A DNA stretch of 64,000 nucleotides from Lumbricus rubellus (GCA_945859605.1 OX243815.1:41550959-41614958); one strand, 5' to 3'. Shown: positions 30,960 to 43,949, numbered from the stretch's first letter. Notes: a model not told the origin generated them from the sequence alone. Made by a program: numbers and translations.

Positions 30960-32350
30960 TGCATCTCTTTAAATGAGTTATTGTCTTTTTAACCTAATAA
31001 TTATGGTTGATTCTTCTGATTGCTAGAAAGAGATAAAATGCTGGAGTTGATAATCTGTGTTTACTAATATTGGTCCAAAATATCTACTGACTAATTTAAA
31101 GTCTCAAGATAAATCCATCTAAAAAACTCCATCTAAAAAATCTACCTTAGTGAAAAAATTGGATAGGCTAATTGACAGTATTTTTTGGTTTGCATAAATC
31201 GATAAAACGCTTTTGCTATCGGTTAGATCTCTTAAAATAACATTTCGCATTTGCGAGACATCTAGGCTATAGAACGCTGCTAAGATCCTGACGGCTAAGC
31301 TAGTTTAAACTGGGTCAGCTACGTAAATAATTGTTTTTTGCGGTGAATTGTTAGTAAAACAGGTGACCTTTAATTAATCCAAGCTTTCTGGCAAGACCTG
31401 CCGGGATTCAACTGACGGTTCTGAAAAGTTTTTCATGTAATTATGTTAGCAGTGACAGCTTCATGTGGGCGTCATAAGCTATCCATCTTGTTAATCCCTG
31501 TACATTAAAATGGCTCGGAGAAAGGTTTGCACTTTCATCAGTTTGCCAAGCTAACTCACTCGTCAAATGTAAGCTCCGGTGGACGACCATTTTCCCTATT
31601 TGATATACTCCAAAATAATTTCATTAGACCAAGCCCTTCAAAGATTTTGCCTTCGGCTTCTCAGAATAAGGCTGGGTCTCTTAACATCGCATCTTTGCGC
31701 CTGTATTAAAGCTGCCAGAAAGTGCAATTAAATGTAAGAGTCATAGGCTTATATTTTTCTTGGTTCTCTGCCCGTAGGCAGGTTCTATGGCTTGCGCCAC
31801 CCGGGGATGAAATAAGTGAGGTGGTATCCCGTTGCCTTCCCCACAGACAATGATGGGTAAGCAACTTGCCCAAGGTCGCTCCGCAGCAGCTTGCGCCCCT
31901 GCGTTCCACTGAAATGCTTAAAAAATAATATAGGGCCTATTATAGGCTAATTGTATATATTGCAGGTTTCCGCTGAAAATCTGAAATATTCCCTCAAAAC
32001 AACTGGACAACCTTTCTTCTCATATTTAATTTGCAACAGTATGGTAGTCTTCTGATTCATATCTTTTCTCAGAAGTGCATCGCCAGAATTTACTAGTTTT
32101 TAGCAGTACTGTTACCTAATGGGCAATAATATTTTAGTCGCAATAAAATAGGCCTACATTGTTGGTAGTGTTTGGATATAGATAATATAGTAGCCTATAC
32201 TGCCCTATAGTATATTATACAGGTGACCTACTCGTTTTGTTAATCATAAAGTATAATAGAAATCCTCGATCGGCTTCTGAAACTTTTAAAATATGATTCG
32301 ATTTGGCAAATATTTTGACTCCTGGTGTTTAAGACGATTATTATACATAA
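30960..32350. other. Intergenic; no gene seen
   Basis: AT-rich. A segment at 31775-31905 ('ccacccggggatgaa...aacttgcccaaggtcgctccgcagcagcttgcgcccctgcg') looks like a decayed tRNA-derived SINE, but no clean A and B boxes remain. Confidence 0.35.
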
Positions 32351-32515
32351 TACGCCATGAATAAAAAGTAAGCCAAACTGTTTTTCAAATATCTCCACTT
32401 TCCAGTGACTGATAACATATCACGCTAAAAGTTTCCCAATATTTAGAGAATTGAACCAAGAATATGATTCCAAATTTTCAAGATATAATGTTGAACGGAT
32501 AAAAAGATACGAATC
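32349..32515 (+). mobile_element. Mariner-like MITE copy (diverged)
   Basis: 'gaataaaaagtaagccaaactgtttttcaaatatct' through 'gaaccaagaatatgattcc' and 'gttgaacggataaaaagatacgaatctttcaacttc' aligns with 52737-52910. The left terminus is CGCCATGAAT next to TA. Confidence 0.55.
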
Positions 32516-32784
32516 TTTCAACTTCTGTGTTTTTGAATGAAGAAAGTTGGCCTACGTCGCTGCACCAAGCTTTACCCAGACACAGCGAGACTGTTATAAA
32601 ACAAACATATTGTGTCATGTTATATTGTCATGCTATTTATAATCAGCCTAAGGGCACATTAGATGAAACAGGCAAAATACTCAATGTAGAAATCTTATTT
32701 GCTTTACAAACCCGTCACGATGTGTCTGGCTACTATAATATGTGGTATGGATCGCTAGAATAGACTGCTGCATTTCCTTAGAGG

Positions 32785-34698
32785 CTACTTAAAGTAACTT
32801 TTAAACATGGACGAGCTGTCTTTATCAACCGGTTCGAAAGTGTACCGGTCATCGTTCGAGGCCGTCACGTAGGGATTGTATTCGTTCGGGGGAAAGTTAT
32901 CTTCGTAGGCTGCCGATCGATTGGCACCAGAAGTGGGGCACGTTTCGTATTCGCTTTGCGTTCTGTCACGTGACCCGCTCGAGGGACCTGGCTTCCCGTT
33001 CCGCAGTCTGTCCAATCTCGTTGTATCGACAAGGTCGACGACGTTTCGTTGAGGGGCGCGCATCTCGCCGGACATGAAGTGCCGAAGCAGCATGCAGATC
33101 AGTTCGATGACCTCGGACAGCGTGATGATCGAGATGCCGACCCAGATGCCGAGCTGGCCTCCGATGTCCGACACGAGCTGGTTCGGTTCGTAGTCCGGCG
33201 ACTCCTGCGTCTTGATGACGTTGCTGTCGGCCACGTAGACGTTCAGTCGCGCAAAGTCCTTCATCGTCGACTCGCGGTTCTCGTCTCTGAAGTACTCGTA
33301 GATCGTGTGGTTCTTCGGAGTGTTCTCGAACCTCTGGCGGAACTCCTCGACGTAGAAGACGTCCAGGTAGGCGGCGTCACCCTCGTACCCCGTCGCAGGC
33401 CACTTCGATAGGCTGTACGATACGTCGTAGAGGAACTCGTCGCACGGCGGATGACAAAGACACTGGGACATGAGCGACGTGTTGCGTGTGACGTGGTCGC
33501 GCGTGTCCCGCGCGCACTGGATGCGTCGGTACATCGTCAGCGAAGCGTTGAAGCACTCGTCCGTCGCGTTGAACATGCAGCTGTCCGGAAACTCGTCGTT
33601 GCGTCGACACGGTTTGTGCTTGCTCTCGTTCAGCTTCGGCAGCGACGCGTCGTAGCAGTCGCAGTTCTTGATGACGTGGCTCTGCAGACACATCTTCTGG
33701 CACGAGATCCCGCGATACCTCCGGTTCTCCGGATCGTCGCCGAACGGGTTCCGATGCGTGCAGTTCCCGTGCGGGGCCCCGATCCGGATGTTCCGACGAG
33801 GGCGAATGCCGAACGAGGCGGAGTACCCCGGAGGAACGTCGTATCCCTCCGCGAACGGAAAAGGCTGCGTATCCGGTGGATGTATCACTACGCGGACTCC
33901 TTCGCTGGCGGCCACAGCGCTGCGGGATTCGTGTATCCCCGGAAGAACCCGGATGTCTGGGTTTTTGTCGAGCATACCGCTGCCCGTGAGGACGATGGCC
34001 GACCATCCGTTCTCGATGCCTTCGGATAGAGACAGGAGTTCGTCCGTGGCGTCGTGCTCTCCGTCATCTCCGTTGCTGCCGCTGCTGTATAACGGGGCGT
34101 TGTATGTGAAGCAGTTGAAGTAGTATGGATCGAAGAACGTCGTGAAGTCCTTCGTTTGGTTGCAGCTGTTGCCGCCGAAGTAGCACGTGACGACGAACTC
34201 GTTCAGCTGAACGGCGGCCATTGCGATGAGTTCCTGCGGGATGTTGGCCGAGAACGTCGTCCGCGAGAAGATCTCCTGGAAGATCAACGGATGCGAGTCC
34301 TGGTACTTGTACCAGAGCGGTCCGTACTTGGCGACGGTCTTCATGTACTCCCTGATGAACGGATGGTCGGAGGAGTTGATGTGGTTGACCGGATGCGCGT
34401 CCTCGAGGAACTTCCGGTTGAGTATGTTGAGTATGTAGAAGTCGAGGTTTCGCATGTTGCACAGGGAGACGGATGGGAAGGGCACTGGCGTGGAGACGAC
34501 TTCGACGGTGACCTTCTTCGGGTAGGAGAAGAAGCGGCGCAGGACCTCGGATATCTGGACGCAGAAGATGGCCCCTGCCGTGACGCAGACGAAGGACCAG
34601 AAGCAACGGGTGACCGGGGACCGAGCCAGGATGACCTTTGGAACGCCGTGAAGGGTTGTCTGCTTGGCGAAGTTCTCCAGTATGTACTTCGCCTTCAT
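32785..34698 (-). CDS. DEG/ENaC-family sodium channel subunit, single coding exon
   Basis: A trimeric, amiloride-sensitive type cation channel subunit of the plasma membrane. From ATG 34698 it has 637 residues. An N-terminal His-Gly gating motif is at 17-18 (TLHGVPK). TM1 is near 32-53, followed by the family motif FPSVSLCN at 74-81. A large Cys-rich ectodomain has many N-glycosylation sites. TM2 near 513-535 is preceded by SDIGGQLGIWVG and contains the G-x-S selectivity filter (GIS, 521-523). The cytoplasmic tail of about 100 residues is polar and Tyr-rich. The frame stays open 23 codons upstream to 34767 without another ATG, so an upstream coding exon is possible. The gene is intronless here and far richer in G+C than its surroundings. 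Subfamily (ASIC, FaNaC or other) and ligand cannot be told by eye. Confidence 0.95.
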   Translation of the reverse strand: MKAKYILENFAKQTTLHGVPKVILARSPVTRCFWSFVCVTAGAIFCVQISEVLRRFFSYPKKVTVEVVSTPVPFPSVSLCNMRNLDFYILNILNRKFLEDAHPVNHINSSDHPFIREYMKTVAKYGPLWYKYQDSHPLIFQEIFSRTTFSANIPQELIAMAAVQLNEFVVTCYFGGNSCNQTKDFTTFFDPYYFNCFTYNAPLYSSGSNGDDGEHDATDELLSLSEGIENGWSAIVLTGSGMLDKNPDIRVLPGIHESRSAVAASEGVRVVIHPPDTQPFPFAEGYDVPPGYSASFGIRPRRNIRIGAPHGNCTHRNPFGDDPENRRYRGISCQKMCLQSHVIKNCDCYDASLPKLNESKHKPCRRNDEFPDSCMFNATDECFNASLTMYRRIQCARDTRDHVTRNTSLMSQCLCHPPCDEFLYDVSYSLSKWPATGYEGDAAYLDVFYVEEFRQRFENTPKNHTIYEYFRDENRESTMKDFARLNVYVADSNVIKTQESPDYEPNQLVSDIGGQLGIWVGISIITLSEVIELICMLLRHFMSGEMRAPQRNVVDLVDTTRLDRLRNGKPGPSSGSRDRTQSEYETCPTSGANRSAAYEDNFPPNEYNPYVTASNDDRYTFEPVDKDSSSMFKSYFK

Positions 34699-34769
34699 CG
34701 TCACTGACTGCTGCCTTAGCCGCTGGAAGACGACGCCACGTAGCGACCTCTGCCGTCCGCTACACACGA

Positions 34770-37700
34770 CATCTAGCGACGGTTGTTGACATGCGCCGAT
34801 GTTAAGTGCAGGCTTCCTCTGTCGTCCGCGCTGTGATTGTAGTTATCCACCTGTAAGAATATGTTTTAAAGTTCTATAGAAAGTTTATTTGAAATGGAAG
34901 GCTTAGTATAAAAGAGATATTCGTTTATATAAGACACCAGACTTGAAATTCCTCTTATATTTTAATGAAAGTTCGCACACAATCTTTTTGAAAATCATCG
35001 ACTTTGGCCGACAGACGATTATTGTTCAAGATGTCCATTGTCCACGTCGGTCTGTTGATCATCTCTGTTGCCCTCTGCGGCAATATCTTTACACTGGTCG
35101 AGGATTTTAAAAGATTTTAGAACCATAACTAAACTCCCTAAACCCGCAGTTGATTGTGTATCGGGTGTCTGCGTTGGTGTGGCGGTGTCTTTTAGGTGTC
35201 GCCCGTGTATATTTACAAGAGCTATGTCGCTTCGCTCTTAATATTATTGAGAGTGCATGCGGGGGACGTTGTGCTCTACGCTCAGCTACACCGGGTGAGC
35301 TACTCGATCCCTTGCACGAACTGCTATTAGACAGCATTGCACTTTCTCTGTTGTCGACAATTATAATTATGATATATGGGACATTAGCATTTCGCGGAAT
35401 GCCAAGATTTCACTCGCAAGCGCGTTTTATTACTGGCTTAATAAGACATTCGTTTTTAGTCGGGTTTGGTTAATAAGACATTCGTTTTTAGTCGGGTTTG
35501 GGTCCGGAAGACTTCTGCGCATAGCAGCCTTAATTGGGCGCTATATAAATCTTTATGTAAGTGACAAGTGAATTATGTGATTTATTATGTATTCATGTTT
35601 GTCATAGCAGTTACTGTCTTGATTTTTATGTGTAAAATTCGCATAAAATAACCTAGATAAATGACTAATTGAGGGCGGGGCGAGGATTGACATACAAGAA
35701 ACAGAATTTAAGATCAGAGTTCTGTCTCTTACTGGGTAAAAAAACAATGTCGGAATCATAATTTTATATGACATCTTATTTCGTAGCAATGCAGACACCT
35801 ACAGGCACTCTCTTTGCAGCTCAACGTATTGAAGAAAAGTGTCCAGATGTGTAAAACAACCTTATCTAAACTTTGAAATAGATCTATAGTCTTCCTTCAA
35901 TTATTTCTTTAACATTAAAAGAGTCATCTAAACATCGGCAAATATATCTGTTCTCGACCCATGATTCAATTCATCTGGCTGGGCACTGGTCAATAGCTTG
36001 ATATAGACTTCTATAGACCTACATTTGTATATGATCGATCTTGCAGCACTCTCCACTCTCTGCCCGTAAACCCTGTATAATTCTGTTCAAGATCTTTACA
36101 GTCAATTCAACATGAAGACCACCGATGCACCGAGTTTCAGACTCTACTCATTCCCAGATGAGACTCGTCGTATACTTTCGCTGATCCTTACCCCAGCGTA
36201 TAATACGACTGAACCTCCGTCGAGATGACCAACTGATCGATTTTCAGTCGTAAACTCAAATCTCCTCCGCATCTCTCTCCGTACGACCGTTGGGTCCCCA
36301 CTTTCAGTGGATTACACAGAGGTTAGCAGTTCATTCCTCTCTGTATAACATTCTCCGCATGTTGTTTTTATTCTGCGCGTCTCATCTAGTCTGTATTCGC
36401 CGCGCGCGAGGGAACTGCGAAATGAAAATTTCGGTCAGAATTGTCGACCGAATCCGATATTAGACACTACTGTAACAGTCGGCGTGCACGGACTGTTCGG
36501 TCGCAATGAGACTCTTCGGAAATTTATTGGTTGAGTTTCGCGACATTCGACAACGCGGCCGCATTCGAAGCCAGTGCGGCGTGGATATAATTAAATAAAC
36601 CGTCGATATCATGAATATGCGCATCACATCGAAAGCGCTTTGCTTTGCTGCAGAGTCCATGCATGTGCATCCCGATTTAGAATGTTGTCGGTGTCTTTTA
36701 CAAAATGCGCATCCTGTTTATGATACAGATCGAGGGCGTTCCAATTTATATTTTTGAAGCGCGGTCAAGTGAAAAAATGGGTCGTATTATAACAGCTTCG
36801 GCATCGCAAATGCATAATATTTGTAATCAAAACCTGACAGCTTATTACTTCAACTCGCCAATCTGGTAATTTTGTGTACCCTACAAATAGGCCTCGTATA
36901 AAATCTATTGAGCTTCAAACTATAAGTTCAAAACAGGCAGAATTTAAACCTGCGTTTTGTGGTAGAGCCAACCAAGTTTTAAACTTTCCATTCACGTTTC
37001 AGATCAATAATATCGCACTCTAAGACAATAATATTCCTTCATTACCCGTTGAGTACCATACTACAGCACAACATGACCTGTCAAAGTCATAAATACGAGG
37101 AGGCCTCCCATCAATTGAGTCGAGGGTTAATGTTCCTTTCGGACTCATTTGTAATTTCTCGTTTAGTTTCACGATCCTTTACGAACTCAGGCATTTAGCA
37201 GCTAGCCTACATAATGGACATTGGACAATCATCAGTGTTGATTTCTATTCAGCGTGAAACCACGATTTAGCTTTCGATTCCATTTCGCTACAAGGCCAAC
37301 AACCTCTTCACACGCATTATAACTAGCAGATCTGTTTCAAAAGATTGCTGCGATAAATCGAATACGCAAAAGGGGGCCTACTATTCACGAAATAATGGAA
37401 AAACATGAACTTTCGCCTTTCATTGCTGCTTTTATTAGGAGTGTATTAGTGGCGATTAGGAGCACCGTATTTTTACTCCGAAGGTCGCTCTATATATAGC
37501 ACGCAGAGATGGGGCGCAACTTAGGCTTATGATTTACGATGCCAGATTAAAGCTAATAGTAAAGCCATAAACGTATAAATGTACTAAAACATTAATACCC
37601 TACATGGACTCCCCAGTTATCGTAAGTCGATCTGATGAGCTCATAAAGGGCATTGTAGAATAGAGGCAGCATAAACATCAAATTACGACCATTTGATGCG

Positions 37701-38200
37701 CAGCTTGCACTCCAGGTTAGCCTACAGCCCTACACCCAAAAGTCAATGCAATGTTGGAAATAGTTCGGGCAGTGGGGTAATCTAAGTATGAGAGCAACAA
37801 GGGTTAATCGATCGCTTTACCGTTCAAAATTATTCGCAAAGTGTGAGTAAAAAATGCATCCTGTTTCAGACATTTGTGCGTTTATCGTGCAGGACAGCGA
37901 ATAGGAATACCGAACGCGAATGGGTTTGTCACAATCGTGTCTCAGATTTGCTATACATCGTAGGCCTATACGAGCAACCACTTCTGCATCACAAGCAGTT
38001 TGACCACTGACTGCACCAGGGTCGCAGAAGTCTTGCATTCAATCCACAATCATAGCGCAGGCATTTCGACGAAACTTCACGCAACGTTGTTCTGAAATAG
38101 GTGCGTGTTATACAAAGTAAAACACGTATATAACACGCACTTCATCTTTACAGATATCGGAATGCCAATAGTGTGACTGGCTGATATACGAGCAACCATC
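34770..38200. other. Gene-free stretch upstream of the channel gene
   Basis: This should contain the channel promoter, but I see no certain TATA box. At 35032 a short plus-strand frame (MSIVHVGLLIISVALCG, then stop after 29 codons) resembles a signal peptide but lacks a donor. A SINE tail lies near 35495-35560 (gggcgctatataaat), and two copies of 'ttaataagacattcgtttttagtcgggtttggt' lie back to back at 35436-35500. Confidence 0.4.
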
Positions 38201-38229
38201 AATCGCCTCGTCCCATATATAGGCATATA

Positions 38230-38280
38230 TACAGAGAGAATATATAATTATATATATATATATATATAATTATATATGTA
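38230..38280. repeat. (TA)n microsatellite
   Basis: Short TATA repeats ('aattatatatatatatatatataattatatatg'), palindromic and therefore hairpin-prone. Confidence 0.8.
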
Positions 38281-38804
38281 GATGCAACCACGCATGTATC
38301 TTTGTGTATGTATGCGGTGATTGTGTGCACAAGAAAGGAGAGGCGAGGGAAATCAGATTTCGGCTTAAAGCACTTACGGCGCTCGCATCATTAGCACATA
38401 AAAGTCCTATACAGTAATGCCAGGCCAACCGTGTTATAAGTCCACGACCACAGTTGTTGGAAGGTTCTGATTTATTCACGACACGCGCCTTTTTGTCAGT
38501 TTCGTGTGTGGATGTGCGTGTGGATGTGCGTGTGGGTGTTTGTCGTATATTTATGGATGTACACTTGTATATGTAGCTACATATGTGAGTATGTCTATGT
38601 GTGCGCTTCTTTGTACATGTTTATGTATAGATCTATGTGTATTTATAGCTATTATGTATAATTTTATATCTATTATATGCGTACTAATTATTTTTGCATG
38701 TGTGTAGACCAATGTGCGCATTTTGATGCGCATGTGCGATTGCGGATGTGTCTGTTATTATAAGTATGTAGGCCTATGCATTTGCCTGCTTGCATGCATG
38801 GATG

Positions 38805-38930
38805 CGTTATCATCATCATCTTCAATATCATCATCATAATCATCATCATCATCATAATCATCATCATCATCATCTTCCTTATCATCATCATCATCATCAT
38901 CTTCATTGTCATCATCATCATCAGGTCCTG
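38805..38930. repeat. (ATC)n trinucleotide repeat
   Basis: About 125 bases of CATCATCATAATC repeats. The His- and Asp-rich frames are artefacts. Confidence 0.9.
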
Positions 38931-39284
38931 ACGGCGATGGGTAAAAAATTACCTTTGTCCTTGGCTTTTGGTCAAGTCCATTGCTCCCTTCATATTTCTT
39001 TTGTCCAAGTGGTGCATACATTGTACATATACATTATTGTGCGCGCATGTAGGCCTATATGGTGCATTAGTATTCGTGTATTCGTGTGTGCAAGAGTGTA
39101 TGCATTGTATATTCATGTGTGTGCACTTCGCACGCATCCTCCAATTTCTATGCCCTGTTCCTGGTATGTGGCTGTGATCTAGAGAAACACTTAAGAGACG
39201 TCGCTGACAAAATGTGCAACTTTAGTGCACTGTAGATGTGGGTGACATATAGACACGGTGCCTACCTGCATGCAGTTTGGCAGA

Positions 39285-39408
39285 GATAGGTCAGAGATAG
39301 AGAGATACAGAGATAGAGTGGTAAAGAGATACAGCGAGAGAGATACAGAAATAGAGATATATAGAGTTGGAGAGAGATATACAGAGATACAGAGATAGAG
39401 AGATGCAG

Positions 39409-39469
<61 letters not shown>

Positions 39470-39545
39470 CAGAGAGACAGAGATACAGAGATAGAGAGAG
39501 ATACAGAGACAGAAAGATAGAGATATATAGAGACAGAAATAGCTG
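39285..39545. repeat. (AGAGAT)n and (AG)n microsatellite
   Basis: Imperfect AGAGATAC repeats around a perfect (GA)n core at about 39417-39468. The Ser/Leu and Arg/Glu frames come from this. Confidence 0.9.
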
Positions 39546-40156
39546 TAGGTCGTCAACGATGCATTTGTCAAGCAATGAAGTCTCTTCCAAGTAAACATCA
39601 ATGCCGCCATTTAACATCAACACGAGCCCTGATATCATACATGTATACATAATTATGTTGTGTATATTTGAATATCATATTGACAATCATGATCTATATC
39701 AATATGCCATAAATACTTTTCAATATATATATAGCCTATATATATAATTATATATATTTAATTATTACATACAATTGACATAGGCATAATGAACAAGATA
39801 AGATAAGATAAGAATATTCTTTAATATATCAGTGTAATATTAATGTGCACACATACTCACATAATAATGCATCTGTACACATAATATAAATGTAGGCCGT
39901 ATACCGGGTTAAATAGGAGGAAGAATATAGAGTTTGCAGGGGAAACTCTCCCCAGAGTTGAATGGTGAGAGGTTCAACCCTTTGTTCTGTCAAAGGACTC
40001 CACAGTAAATGTCTTTTTTTCACACCCAAACTCCGCTAGGCCTACATAATGCATGCGCTGATATTCTGTTGCATTGCGTTACATCACGCATAGTATGGAC
40101 TTTGCGCATAATATAGTTTATATTTATATCATGTAGGTATCATGTAGGTATCACAT

Positions 40157-40435
40157 CATGGGCGCCCGTACATAGGGGCAAGAGGGGGCACTTGCACCCC
40201 CCGGAAAATCGATTTTTTTAAACTACTGCTTTTTGTTTTATGAAAAATTTATTCATTCTAGAGCACTAATGTTACAAAATTATAGCATGAAACTGAGAAA
40301 TTGACATTATAGAAACCTCTGTGAAAAATAACCGTGTTCTTAATTTTATGCTCTGCATTTTCAAGCTCTTGCTAAAAAATTGATCGTGACCATTGTTTTT
40401 GCCCCCTCCTACAAACATTTCTGCGGGCGCCCATG
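40157..40435. mobile_element. hAT-like MITE, 279 bp, near-perfect 8-bp target duplication
   Basis: The ends are CATGGGCGCCCG and CGGGCGCCCATG, a perfect 12-bp inverted repeat. The flanks are TATCACAT (40149-40156) and TTTCACAT (40436-40443), 7 of 8 matching. The interior is non-coding. A second, older copy is at 605-886. Confidence 0.82.
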
Positions 40436-40445
40436 TTTCACATAA

Positions 40446-40512
40446 ATGGAGAAGGCTGATCATGACGATCGCTAGAATTCAACGAACTGAAAGCACAAAG
40501 TGACAAGGTGAG
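40446..40512. repeat. Dispersed ~60-bp repeat, copy 2
   Basis: 'tggagaaggctgatcatgacgatcgctagaattcaacgaactgaaagcacaaagtgacaaggtga'. It aligns with 8284-8346 with few changes. It begins almost at the edge of the hAT-like MITE. Confidence 0.6.
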
Positions 40513-41214
40513 GTATCACATTATTATGATGCATGGTGCAGTTGCAGTATTAATATACCCACCGCGTGCTTGAATTAATTGGCCTACCAGCGTTACCGTG
40601 TGGTGTATATTTTCCAACTTGAACTATGAAACAACTACAAAAAACTGCGACTTTAAATAACATCAAGAACAAAATTTTACCAATCAGAAAACAACATTGG
40701 ACAGAAAGACCAAGCACACACGTTGAACACAACCAACAGATTCCCATGCGTATACAAGCTGATAGCATCTTATTCAAAGCCTCTGTTCGGACCATGAAAG
40801 CATCGTCGAAATAATGTGTTGCGACGACTACAGCAGGCTGTAGCGTTGGCGACACAAGATAACGCACCGCTACAACATCCAACTCCTTATTGCTTCATCA
40901 CGATTGCTGATTGATGCCGTGCATACGTGTCCAGCGTTTGAATTCCGTCTTGCATTATCTGCCTTTGTTATCGAGTGTGTATATAGTTGTAACGTTTGAC
41001 TAGGACATGGTCTTTATTGGTTACTATTAGCCTATATGTATTGCTATGGCGTTGTGATTGTGATTCAAACAAAGGAATAGTCGGTTTTCTGTTCTGCCTT
41101 TTTTCTTTGTCATTTCTGTTTCATTCGGTCTCTTGCTACAAGTCATCTCTATTATCGTTTCAATTATTCGCTGTCTTTCTCTGGTTTTGCCTCATCACTC
41201 CCAGCTAAATCTTT

Positions 41215-41345
41215 CCTCCTTATCTCTTCTCTCACTCTCTCATTTTCTCTTTTTTTCAGTCTCTCTGTGTGTCTCTGTTTGTCTTTCTCTCTCTCTCTCT
41301 CGTTCTCCCTTGTTCGCTCTCTCAGTGCTCTTGCACGCTCCTTCG
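41215..41345. repeat. (TCTC)n pyrimidine-rich simple sequence
   Basis: CTCTCTCT-rich stretch. The region from 40515 to 43100 otherwise has no supportable gene. Pyrimidine-rich patches recur at 42700-43010. Confidence 0.75.
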
Positions 41346-43102
41346 ATCTCTTTCCATGTATACGAAGGGTGAGGATCTATGACTGCGCTCTTCAGTTAGC
41401 TGTGATGTGACAAGAATATATGAGGTCGGTATCGACCGCGTTGGTGTTAATCCCCAATGGATTAGTCGGTGTCGAGTATTCTGTCCACAAGTCTCTCTTA
41501 ATCTATATAGATATATATAGCATATATATATTTATTATTCACGTTTGGGTGTAGAAAGACTCTCGCCCGTTCAACCATTAATACAACGTGCATCGTTTGA
41601 GACCCTCTTGAATTTCCCAGGGACCATTATTTATTTGATATCGAGAACTGTTGTATGAATCACAGCGCGACAACAGACTCAGCACAAACCCTGTAATCAG
41701 GTCGATTGAGTTGGTTTCAGATGCAGGTCGGGCACATAACCGTTGTGACTGATTCGGGAGCGCATTACCCAGTTTAGTTGTATGTATTATGGAACTATTG
41801 GAAGACCCCTCCCCTTTACGTCATAACTGCGGTAAATGGCAGGCTTCGGTTCAGATTCATTAATTATCGATGTTGCAAACTTGTCTTTATAACAGTCTTG
41901 TATTAACCTACCTCTGAGCTCTGAACTGCATGTATAATGGGAATCAGTTCGTCTCACGATATCAGAACCATGGGGTGTATTAGAACCATATTCGATCCAC
42001 GGAGTAAGTCGTTAACCTGTCATGCTGGTCGGTTCATTCGCCCGCCCGCAAGCCAGGACCTTGATTTATATTATAGGTTTATCTGGTTGTCTGCCTGTGA
42101 CCTGTCTGATGTCTGTCTGCGTGTGTATCTGTTTGTCCTAGTGGCGCCTGCTCCAGATGTTTATCTGGAGAGACTGCCGCGGCTTGCAATAAGCTAAAGT
42201 TAAAAGCAGTACCTTATTGGTGGCGGTTACCTATACCTAGGCCATGTACATTGTACAGTCAGCTGTCCTTCAGGTCGCCGGATTCGTGTTCAGAAAGTAG
42301 AGTCGAGTTATCAGCGACTGTCAGTTGAGATCATTCCCAAAACTACATCAGGGAACCAGTAGATATGCTATTTTTTTAGAACATCGAACTAGTATACACC
42401 ACGTGACTGCGACAGAAACCGCAGTCGTACAACTACTCACGTCCTCCGGGAAACGGTAATTTTCCGACCTGCTCCTGCTCACCCTGAACGTCGACGAGCT
42501 GTTCTTGAGCATGCATCTCTTTCTTTGAATAATGAGCTTCTTAGTTCCTTTTATTCTAGTTTCCGTTTTTCATATTACCCTATTGATTCTGATTTCCTGT
42601 TCATTGGTGTCGCAACCCTGCGGTACATTCCAACCATCCTGTGCTTCTACGTCAGCAGTCGCCAAGCTGTTTTTGAGCCATCACTTTCTCTGTGCTTCTT
42701 TCTTGTGGTTGTTTTCCCCTAACTTTATGTATCACTATCTTTTTCTCTGAGTCTTTCTATTTTGCCTGTCATCTTCTATCTTTCCGTTTTATTTCGCTAT
42801 CTGTCACTTCCATGTCTAGTTGTATTGCTGCTTAAACTTAGCTTTCTTTCCTTTCCTTATAAATGGCGTTCTTAAATGCATGCCTCATGCGCTCTGTTTC
42901 TTAGCCTACTATTTCTCTCACACTCATTCATTCTGTCTGATGCATCTCTCATTCTTCCTCTCTGTTTCTCCCTCCCTTCCCTTCCCCCTGCAAGTCTCGA
43001 AACCCACTTCTTTTCCCCATTCAACTCAATCAATTACCGTCGACAAATTCCTCTCTATTCACCGCCGTCGCAAGCGACGCCTGCAAACCGACTAAATTCC
43101 CA

Positions 43103-43383
43103 TCAGACGTAAGAAGCATCTTCTGCTTCGGACCCGTCTTTGCCTTTCAGCCCGTCTTTCACTGCTGACCGACGGCGCCCAGGGCACGGCTTATTTAGCC
43201 GGGGAAGAAGACCGTCCTCCTCCGTTGCTTCCCGTCGCCGAGAAGCTATAATTGAGTCACTCGTCCGTGTTTTGCGATCGTAACTTCGACGAAACGTTGA
43301 GGGAGTCGGCCGCCACGACAAGAGTAGCTGGTCGTAAGTAACGACGCGGCCCGATTTAAAGCGGCTCGAATAGTCGGCGTCAA
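43103..43383 (-). CDS. Candidate terminal exon of an unknown gene
   Basis: A minus-strand frame of about 93 residues starts after a strong acceptor (TTCCCATCGTCTTACACAG, exon from 43383, phase 1) and ends at TGA 43103-43105. It is basic and Ser-rich (FKSGRVVTYDQLLLSW, FRRSYDRK). It finishes in ASYV, which fits a class I PDZ ligand. The G+C is higher than in the flanks, as for other coding segments here. It could be the cytoplasmic tail of a membrane protein. No upstream exon was recognised to 45 kb, so this rests on one splice site and composition. Confidence 0.35.
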
Positions 43384-43949
43384 CTGTGTAAGACGATGGG
43401 AATGCAGACCGTGAAATGGTGCTATTTAACGAGCTAAGCAGCACTCGCCGATGAATTATTATAGTCGATCGGTTTCTTTAAGGGCAACGCTTGACTGAAG
43501 ATCACTTTGACCTTTGATAGACTCTGTATGGATGGGTGTAGACTATACTATGGATGGGTGGATGGATGGGAAGCATCGGGACACGTTTGGTCGGCGCAAA
43601 GTTTGTGAGCTGGAAGAAATCGAAAACGGTTTTCGTGGGAAATAGCTAATTGCAGTGTTCTTCGTGGTGCTTCCGAATGCCATGCAAATCTGAGAAATTT
43701 CGCAGCGCCATGTTAAGTTAAAATCACGTAGGCTAACAGAGGCCAGCCTTTCGCCCGTGCTTTCAAGTCCGCAATAGCGAGATTTTTCTATTCGTTTTGA
43801 CGTCGGGACAGAATTTGGAGAGGTATCAACATGGTGCTACGTTGATGGTAGTTGTCATGGTGGCAAATGAGTTGCTTCGAACTTAGTTTGTATTTATTAC
43901 GCAGCTTGTCATCGTTATCTTTCCAACATGACGCTCGTGTAGGGTCTAA

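Noticed and set aside
33049..34707. Several long frames (up to 209 codons) overlapping the DEG/ENaC gene in other frames and on the plus strand
   Set aside because: Shadows caused by high G+C and codon bias of the true minus-strand gene.
35032..35121. Signal-peptide exon on the plus strand
   Set aside because: The hydrophobic start is convincing but the frame stops after 29 codons and no donor lies at a suitable place.
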